Of a DNA stretch of 11,388 bases, positions 7,205 to 11,388 are shown one piece after another (position 1 is the first letter of the stretch; each line of letters opens with the position of its first letter). Source of the stretch: an uncultured Rikenella sp. (lineage in GTDB: Bacteria; Bacteroidota; Bacteroidia; Bacteroidales; Rikenellaceae); NCBI GenBank assembly GCA_910577885.1, contig CAJTNK010000059.1:1-11388 (forward strand). Reading direction: 5' to 3'. A program made the translations under genes and the position numbers. Below the pieces are notes generated by a model, which saw nothing but the letters and a program-made list of their open reading frames with translations, made no database searches and was not told where the DNA came from.

Positions 7205-7520
7205 CAGGTACGTTTTAGCCTGCGGCGCCACAACTTCTTTTGTTTGCGGCGGAGAGGATTAATCCACCTGGCGGCGTCTTTATCCATCGCCTCGGCAAGC
7301 ACCTTATTAATGGCGGAGAGGATTACGTTGCTGGCGCGCCGTTTTCCATCGCCTCCCGGCGGGACCCTTACAACACAAATTTATCCTCCCGCGAACCGAT
7401 CGAACTGCGTTCTATTTCGGATTGCTGCCAGCCCTCACCCCGCAAGCCAGCTTGCGTCCGGGCTACCTGCAACCCGAAGCCTGACGGCTGAACGGTTCGC
7501 GTCGTGATAAACTTTTATCG
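7205..7520. other. Gene-free stretch between tRNA-Gly and tRNA-Tyr with a diverged direct repeat
   Basis: No gene is recognised. Two diverged direct-repeat units of about 45 bp lie at 7248-7293 and 7312-7355; both begin GGCGGAGAGGATTA and both end CCATCGCCTC, with CTGGCG in the middle. Short palindromes follow: GCAAG/CTTGC near 7440-7456 and the distant pair GCGAACCG/CGGTTCGC (about 7389 and 7494). On the minus strand the stretch downstream of tRNA-Tyr contains an open run ending at a stop at 7204-7206 and encoding a very basic tail (WINPLRRKQKKLWRRRLKRT), but it lacks a convincing start, so I do not call it a gene. Confidence 0.5.
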
Positions 7521-7603
7521 TGGGCGGAGATGGATTCGAACCACCGAAGGCGTAAGCCAGCAGATTTACAGTCTGCCCCATTTGGCCACTCTGGTATCCG
7601 CCC
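7521..7603 (-). tRNA. tRNA-Tyr (anticodon GTA)
   Basis: Acceptor stem GGGCGGA/TCCGCCC, anticodon stem GCAGA/TCTGC around CTGTAAA (anticodon GTA), T arm with GTTCGAATC and discriminator A. The long class-II variable arm (TGGCTTACGCCTTCGG) is typical of bacterial tRNA-Tyr. CCA is not encoded. It lies 41 nt downstream of tRNA-Thr in the same unit; no strong terminator follows, only a weak GATAAA/TTTATC hairpin. Confidence 0.95.
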
Positions 7604-7644
7604 GAAAGAACAGTGCACGCCCGCCCCCGAAAGAACCGGCGGCG

Positions 7645-7718
7645 AGCCGATGGAGGGATTCGAACCCCCGACCAGCTGATTACAAATCAGCTGCTCTGGC
7701 CAACTGAGCTACATCGGC
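7645..7718 (-). tRNA. tRNA-Thr (anticodon TGT)
   Basis: Acceptor stem GCCGATG/CATCGGC, D arm AGCTCAGTTGGCCAGAGC, anticodon stem GCTGA/TCAGC around TTTGTAA (anticodon TGT), and T arm GGGGGTTCGAATCCCTC. CCA is not encoded. First gene of the Thr-Tyr unit; the promoter lies just upstream. Confidence 0.95.
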
Positions 7719-7731
7719 TTTTTTGCGTGGG

Positions 7732-7763
7732 CAAAGATAGGGAACAATTCCCGTTCAGACAAG
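7732..7763 (-). promoter_or_regulatory. Promoter of the tRNA-Thr/tRNA-Tyr unit
   Basis: Minus-strand CTTG (7760-7763) is followed after 20 nt by TATCTTTG (7732-7739), a near-consensus Bacteroidota promoter ending 14 nt before the tRNA-Thr 5' end. It is divergent from the obgE promoter candidate. Confidence 0.8.
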
Positions 7764-7792
7764 ACCGAGGACGAAAAATCGGTAAAAAAACG

Positions 7793-7800
7793 TATTTTTG
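7793..7800 (+). promoter_or_regulatory. Candidate promoter of obgE (-7 box)
   Basis: TATTTTTG fits TAnnTTTG and would start transcription about 55-60 nt before the obgE ATG. No TTTG is seen 19-20 nt upstream; the region there is A-rich. Confidence 0.5.
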
Positions 7801-7864
7801 TTGCCGCCCAACGGCCCGAGTGGCACACCGATTGCCCCTAAGAAAACAAAAACACCTTGACCTT

Positions 7865-8875
7865 ATGGCCTCCTCTAACTTTGTCGACTACGTCAAAATC
7901 TATGCTCGTTCCGGAAACGGCGGACCCGGATCGAGCCACTTCCGACGCGAAAAATTCGTCGAATTCGGCGGACCCGACGGCGGCGACGGAGGCCGCGGAG
8001 GACACGTCATCCTGCGCGGAAACAGCCAGTACTGGACCCTGATCCACCTCAAGTACCAGCGCCACCAGATGGCCGAAAACGGCGAGGGGGGAAGCGGCGC
8101 GAAAAGTCACGGACGGAACGGCCGGGACATCGTGCTCGACGTGCCGCTGGGAACCGTCGCCAAAGACGCCGAGACGGGTCAGGTGGTGGCCGAAGTGACG
8201 GAAGACGGCCAAGAAGTGATCCTCGTTCGCGGCGGGCGAGGCGGACTGGGCAACTGGCACTTCCGGACGGCGACGAACCAGGCCCCGCGCTACTCGCAAC
8301 CCGGCGAACCGATGCAGGAGGGATGGTTCGTACTGGAACTGAAGGTGTTGGCCGACGTGGGACTGGTCGGCTTCCCGAACGCCGGGAAATCCACCCTACT
8401 GTCGGTGGTCTCGGCGGCCAAACCGAAAATCGCCGACTATGCCTTCACCACCCTGGAACCCAACCTCGGAATTGTCGAAGTGCGCGACGGCCACTCGTTC
8501 GTGATGGCCGACATCCCCGGAATCATCGAAGGGGCACACGAAGGCCGAGGAATCGGAACCCGATTTCTGCGCCACATCGAACGGAACTCGGTACTGCTCT
8601 TCATGATCCCGGCCGACTCGAAAGACATCGTGGCCGAATACGACATCCTACTGAACGAACTGCGCCAGTACAACCCCGAAATGCTCGACAAGAAACGACT
8701 GCTGGCCATCACCAAGAGCGACATGCTCGACGAGGAACTCACCGAAGGGTTGCGCCGAGAGATCGAGACGGCCGACACCCTGCAAGGCATTCCCTACCTT
8801 TTCATCTCATCGGTGGCCGGACTGCACATCCGCGAACTCAAAGACCGACTCTGGCGAACGCTCGCCGAAGAGTAG
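7865..8875 (+). CDS. obgE: GTPase Obg (ribosome-assembly GTPase)
   Basis: Essential GTPase acting in maturation of the 50S subunit. The 336-residue protein has the glycine-rich Obg domain (about 1-158, with [18 protein letters not shown] at 31-48 and [10 protein letters not shown] at 121-130) followed by a complete G domain: G1 GFPNAGKST (169-177), G2 TTLEPNLG (195-202), G3 [16 protein letters not shown] (216-231), G4 TKSD (283-286) and G5-like ISSVAG (314-319). It stops soon after the G domain, without an OCT-type C-terminal extension. The frame runs open upstream through the tRNA-Thr region, but the ATG at 7865 gives the conserved N-terminus [17 protein letters not shown] and lies downstream of the -7 box. 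The coding strand has more C than G, unlike folE or gcvT. Confidence 0.97.
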   Translation: MASSNFVDYVKIYARSGNGGPGSSHFRREKFVEFGGPDGGDGGRGGHVILRGNSQYWTLIHLKYQRHQMAENGEGGSGAKSHGRNGRDIVLDVPLGTVAKDAETGQVVAEVTEDGQEVILVRGGRGGLGNWHFRTATNQAPRYSQPGEPMQEGWFVLELKVLADVGLVGFPNAGKSTLLSVVSAAKPKIADYAFTTLEPNLGIVEVRDGHSFVMADIPGIIEGAHEGRGIGTRFLRHIERNSVLLFMIPADSKDIVAEYDILLNELRQYNPEMLDKKRLLAITKSDMLDEELTEGLRREIETADTLQGIPYLFISSVAGLHIRELKDRLWRTLAEE

Positions 8876-8997
8876 TCTTTTCTTTGGTAACGGGATAAGA
8901 GTGTTCCTTCAGCGAACAGAAAAACTTCCGGCGACACTACGTAGCGCATGGGCCGCCGCAGCCAAGAACCCGGAAACCTTGGTTTGAATCGAAAAAA
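8876..8997. other. Convergent intergenic gap between obgE and thiE
   Basis: No gene. It contains a weak TGTTC/GAACA hairpin (about 8902-8918) followed by AGAAAAACTT, which faintly resembles the left end of the A/B/C element, an 8-bp palindrome CTACGTAG (8937-8944), and a CCAAG/CTTGG pair with a 10-nt spacer near 8971-8991. None has a good U-tract, so the terminators for the two convergent units are not clear. Confidence 0.4.
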
Positions 8998-9621
8998 TCA
9001 CTCCGCCAACCGACCCTGCACCTCGGCCATGCGCCGTTCGACCTCGGCCGGATCGGACGGCTCCATGAGGTAACGCACCAGGCAGATATTCCGGGCACCG
9101 GCCTCCAAGACGGTCGAGAGGTTCTCCGGGAAGATCCCCCCGATCGCCACCACCGGAAGCCGCGACAAGCCGACCGCCTCCCGCAGCAGCGCCGTTCCCA
9201 CCGTCGGATCCGGCACCGCTTTGGTCGTCGTGGGGTAGACCGGACCGAAACCGATGTAGTCCACCCCTTTTAACGATTGCGCCGCCCGGGCCTGTGCCAG
9301 CGAGTGGGTCGAGAGGCCCACCAGCATCTCCTCGCCCACGATTCGCCGCACCGCCTCCACCGGCAGGTCCTCCTGCCCGACATGCACCCCATCAGCACCC
9401 ACCAGCGCCGCAATGTCCGGCCGGTCGTTGACCACGAAGCGCGTCCGAGTCCCTCGCGTCACGGCCCGCACCTCGCGCGCCAACCGCAACAACTCACCGT
9501 CCGGGATCCCCTTTTCGCGCAGCTGCACGACCCCCACGCCGCGACGGACGGCTATTTCGGCCGCCGTCGCATGCCCCACGCCCGGACGCGTCAAAATCAC
9601 ATACAGACCCAACCTATCCAT
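8998..9621 (-). CDS. thiE: Thiamine-phosphate synthase
   Basis: Joins hydroxymethylpyrimidine pyrophosphate to the thiazole phosphate to make thiamine phosphate (TIM-barrel, cytosolic). The 207-residue product is normal length. Signatures: QLREK (33-37) for the pyrimidine/pyrophosphate site, NDR (65-67), DGVHVGQEDL (77-86), GFGPVYPTTTK (124-134) and VVAIGGI (157-163), the last two binding phosphate. The ATG overlaps the end of thi4 by 8 nt (ATGGATAG), indicating translational coupling and one transcript under the upstream TPP riboswitch. Confidence 0.96.
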   Translation of the reverse strand: MDRLGLYVILTRPGVGHATAAEIAVRRGVGVVQLREKGIPDGELLRLAREVRAVTRGTRTRFVVNDRPDIAALVGADGVHVGQEDLPVEAVRRIVGEEMLVGLSTHSLAQARAAQSLKGVDYIGFGPVYPTTTKAVPDPTVGTALLREAVGLSRLPVVAIGGIFPENLSTVLEAGARNICLVRYLMEPSDPAEVERRMAEVQGRLAE

Positions 9622-10399
9622 CCCGACCCTCCATCTTGGCGATCATCAGCTCCGCCGCCCGGCGACCCGACATCAACATCCCGCCGAAAATCGGCCCCAT
9701 CCGGAAGCTGCCGCTCACACCATTGGCCGCCATCCCGCTCACGAACAAACCCGGGTAGATCTCCTTCGTGTTTTCGACCGTCAGCCGCTCGCCCTCTTCG
9801 ACGTTCAACGACCGCTCGCCAACCACCTCACCCGTCGGCGTATCGAGTCGCACATTATTCTTCCGGGCCACCAGCCGAGCGATCATACAATCGTGTCCGG
9901 TCCCCTCGAGCACCGTCCGGGCCGAGACCATCAGTGGATCGACGTGCATCCCCTCGCGCGCCACCGGAGCCCAGTTGACCACCAGCCCCGCCACCGCCTC
10001 ATCACGGAAGATCACATCTTCGACCGTATAGCAGTTGAAGATCGTCGCACCGGCCCGCGTCGCGGCATAGATCAGGGCCGACGTGGCGTGGACCGAATCG
10101 ACCACCGCCGCCCCCTCGCGATAAGGTTTGTACCCGACGCCGAGCTCCTCGAGAATCGGCAGCGCCTCTTGCTGGACAACAATCTCGTTGAACATCATCG
10201 CCCCGCCCCACATCCCGCCTCCGGGAGCCAGTTTGCGTTCGTAGAGCACGACGCGTTTACCGGCCCGTGCCAAATAGTAAGCCGCCACGAGACCCGACGG
10301 GCCTCCGCCGACGATGGCGGCATCGACCGCGAGGTTCGCTTTCATTTTCTCGAAATAGCTCTCGACGATTCCGAGCGAAACGAGTTTTTCCATCCCCAT
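9614..10399 (-). CDS. thi4: Thi4-family thiazole synthase, His-type (likely sulfide-dependent)
   Basis: Makes the adenylated thiazole precursor of thiamin from NAD and glycine, with iron. The 261-residue protein has an N-terminal dinucleotide-binding GGGPSG (31-36), ERKLAPGGGMWGGAM-type loop (54-68), and C-terminal GMAANGVSGSFRMGPIFGG (222-240). At the position where yeast Thi4 has its sulfur-donating Cys205, this protein has His152 in GMHVDPL (150-156), as in the archaeal enzymes that use free sulfide and turn over. I therefore infer a catalytic, non-suicide enzyme suited to an anaerobic, sulfide-containing habitat. Two starts are possible, 10399 (MGMEK) or 10393 (MEK); the difference is two residues. 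It is first in the operon with thiE and lies downstream of a TPP riboswitch. No thiS/G/H is present here. Confidence 0.93.
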   Translation of the reverse strand: MGMEKLVSLGIVESYFEKMKANLAVDAAIVGGGPSGLVAAYYLARAGKRVVLYERKLAPGGGMWGGAMMFNEIVVQQEALPILEELGVGYKPYREGAAVVDSVHATSALIYAATRAGATIFNCYTVEDVIFRDEAVAGLVVNWAPVAREGMHVDPLMVSARTVLEGTGHDCMIARLVARKNNVRLDTPTGEVVGERSLNVEEGERLTVENTKEIYPGLFVSGMAANGVSGSFRMGPIFGGMLMSGRRAAELMIAKMEGRDG

Positions 10400-10479
10400 A
10401 TGTTAAGTGTGGATTGTGTGCATCTTCGGCCCGGCCGTGCGCATAGAGGCTTGCACACGCCTTCCGTTCCGAAAATCGC

Positions 10480-10502
10480 GTTAAACAAAGACGTTGTTTA
10501 AC
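10480..10502 (-). promoter_or_regulatory. Leader hairpin, candidate expression platform of the TPP riboswitch
   Basis: A perfect 9-bp stem GTTAAACAA/TTGTTTAAC with a 5-nt loop lies 13 nt past the aptamer and about 80 nt before thi4. On the transcript it is followed by GCGAUUUUCGG, a short U-run, so it could be an intrinsic terminator. A second stem, GTGTGC/GCGCAC, follows at about 10437-10458. I could not identify a clear anti-terminator or a sequestered start. Confidence 0.5.
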
Positions 10503-10515
10503 ACCCTTCGAACAT

Positions 10516-10607
10516 TCCCTCCGGCGGCATTATCCGCATCAGGTTCTACGGGTATCATCTCAGCCTCGCCCAAACTCGATCGTTCGATCTTCAGGCGAAG
10601 CACCCCT
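10516..10607 (-). ncRNA. TPP (Thi-box) riboswitch
   Basis: Read on the minus strand, the conserved core is intact: GGGGTGC at the 5' end, GGCTGAGATGATACCC, GAACCTGAT, GCGGATAATGCCGC and the closing GGAGGGA. The P3 side is extended by a GATCG/CGATC hairpin. It lies directly after the -7 box at 10621-10628 and upstream of thi4-thiE, so thiamin pyrophosphate should repress the operon. Confidence 0.95.
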
Positions 10608-10620
10608 ATCTAAGACTCTC

Positions 10621-10628
10621 CAAAGATA
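10621..10628 (-). promoter_or_regulatory. Promoter (-7 box) of the riboswitch-thi4-thiE operon
   Basis: TATCTTTG on the minus strand matches the Bacteroidota -7 consensus; the -33 region lacks a TTTG at the right distance. Transcription would start near 10614, a few bases before the aptamer. Confidence 0.7.
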
Positions 10629-11067
10629 CGAAATTTCCCGACAGAACCACGTTTCTGTATAGAACTTTGAGGTATCGCCTTTTGTTGGCGACGGCCAAGT
10701 TGCTCCGTGCTCGAGCGCGATGCCCTCAAAGAAAGTTCGGCCTTGCGCCCCCTTGAGGCTGTTCAAAACCCCGGTTGGAGTGCCCAGCGGCACCGCATAG
10801 GCCGGCAATGCAGAGCATCGCGACAGGCTCCGAAAAATTCTCCGCCCGAAGCTCGGCCAAACCCCTCTTGTGAGCCTCCGCCACCCCGCGGAAGGCTGGG
10901 GCCGCTCGACACGCGAAAGTTCCAGCGGGTCGCCGCCAGCGGAAAGAGCTACGAGCTCCGTCGAGTAGCTCGCACCGCCCGGGGTGGCGGCGACTCGCGC
11001 GACCCTACGGGGTCGCAATTTCCCAACCTGCAGCCCAATTTCCGGATGTCCAAGCTCAAAAAACGAT

Positions 11068-11223
11068 CATTGACCGCGCGCCTGGACCGGGATCTCACTA
11101 TGTCGGCCGACGCCACCCCCGGCGGAAGGCCGCAACGTTCGCTTCGCTCACTTTCGACCTCCGCTGGCGTCGGCCTCTCTTCCATAAAACAGGCTTTCCC
11201 CCAGAAGCATTGACCGCGCGCCT
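11068..11223 (+). repeat. 16-bp direct repeat flanking an inverted-repeat segment
   Basis: CATTGACCGCGCGCCT occurs at 11068-11083 and 11208-11223, 140 bp apart. The segment between contains the 11-bp inverted repeat GGCCGACGCCA/TGGCGTCGGCC (11105-11115, 11165-11175) and the string AACGTTCGCTTCGCTC (11134-11149), whose reverse complement is at 93-108. Confidence 0.7.
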
Positions 11224-11224
11224 T

Positions 11225-11269
11225 GGGAAATACTCCGTTTCAACTCATCGTTGAAACGGAGTATTTCCC
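11225..11269. repeat. Long perfect hairpin (20-bp stem)
   Basis: Bases 11225-11244 and 11250-11269 are exact reverse complements (start GGGAAATACTCC) with a TCATC loop. GCGCGCC before and GGCGCG after can extend the pairing outward after a short internal loop. On the plus strand TCTTTA follows. It could be a strong terminator for a gene beyond the window or part of a mobile or structured element. Confidence 0.75.
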
Positions 11270-11388
11270 TCTTTAGGCGCGGCGCGCGGGTTTGAGGGGA
11301 CTGCCCTGCGCGGGCGGCGGCTTACTAAACCTGAGATAACCCCGGCAAAACACCCAACGGGTGCGCCGGACAGGCGGTGCCTCCCGGC

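Larger units (their letters stand above)
10629..11388. other. Gene-free, palindrome-rich region at the right edge
   Basis: No protein family is recognisable. The open frames here are arginine/serine/proline-rich, and one runs across the TPP riboswitch, so they look spurious. Visible structures: inverted repeat GAGCTAC/GTAGCTC about 10947-10972; hairpin 10999-11016 (GCGACCC, TACG loop); 16-bp direct repeat 11068-11083 and 11208-11223; 11-bp inverted repeat 11105-11115 with 11165-11175; a very long hairpin at 11225-11269; and small hairpins at 11351-11363 and 11365-11388. RNase P, tmRNA and known riboswitch cores were looked for by eye and not found. Confidence 0.5.

Noticed and set aside
7248..7355. 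CRISPR array
   Set aside because: Only two diverged units with unequal conservation, no regular spacers, and no cas genes.
7613..7864. N-terminal extension of obgE through the tRNA-Thr region
   Set aside because: The extension is the reverse strand of a tRNA gene and its promoter; the Obg domain begins at the ATG at 7865, after its own candidate -7 box.
8900..8990. Possible decayed fourth copy of the A/B/C element
   Set aside because: Only GTTC...GAAC and AGAAAAACTT resemble the element; the invariant blocks and terminal hairpin are absent, so similarity may be chance.
10560..11018. Minus-strand open frame of 152 codons
   Set aside because: It runs into the TPP riboswitch and across its promoter, has odd Arg/Trp/Ser-rich composition and no recognisable domain.
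10707..11213. Plus-strand open frame of 168 codons
   Set aside because: It crosses several hairpins and repeats, is Arg/Ser/Pro-rich, has no recognisable domain, and no promoter was seen; kept only as part of the unexplained region.

Overview
The window looks like a chromosomal stretch from an anaerobic member of the Bacteroidota, most plausibly Alistipes or a relative. The evidence is the moderately high G+C, the repeated TAnnTTTG -7 promoter boxes (TATCTTTG appears four times at sensible places), the weak or absent Shine-Dalgarno sequences, tRNA genes without encoded CCA, and an ATP-type PEP carboxykinase of 535 residues. The genus is an inference.

Layout, left to right. (1) A partial intergenic repeat (copy A), then pckA on the minus strand with its own terminator and promoter. 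(2) A full repeat copy B, then folE and a PurF-like gene on the plus strand, then a full copy C in the opposite orientation to B. (3) gcvT (+), convergent with a YhcC-type radical SAM gene (-) across a strong shared hairpin. (4) Minus-strand tRNA genes: Thr(TGT)-Tyr(GTA) as one unit and Gly(CCC) as another, each with a clear Bacteroidota promoter, separated by about 390 bp with no recognised gene. (5) obgE (+), divergent from the tRNA unit. (6) A minus-strand thiamin operon, thi4-thiE, behind a TPP riboswitch and a -7 box. (7) About 760 bp to the right edge with no gene, full of palindromes and short repeats.

Most genes are housekeeping: gluconeogenesis/CO2 fixation (pckA), folate (folE), folate-dependent one-carbon supply from glycine (gcvT), thiamin (thi4, thiE) and ribosome assembly (obgE). 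The PurF-like protein keeps the PRPP loop and all four cluster-type cysteines but has lost the glutaminase active site. The Thi4 has His where the suicidal yeast enzyme has its sulfur-donating Cys, which fits a sulfide-using catalytic enzyme in an anaerobe.

The most unusual signal is the A/B/C element: about 265 bp, with similar hairpins at both ends, two near-invariant blocks and a long central hairpin whose sequence differs between copies while its pairing is kept. Inverted pairs of it bracket pckA (A/B) and folE-PurF-like (B/C). It looks like a non-autonomous mobile or structured-RNA element family that I do not recognise.
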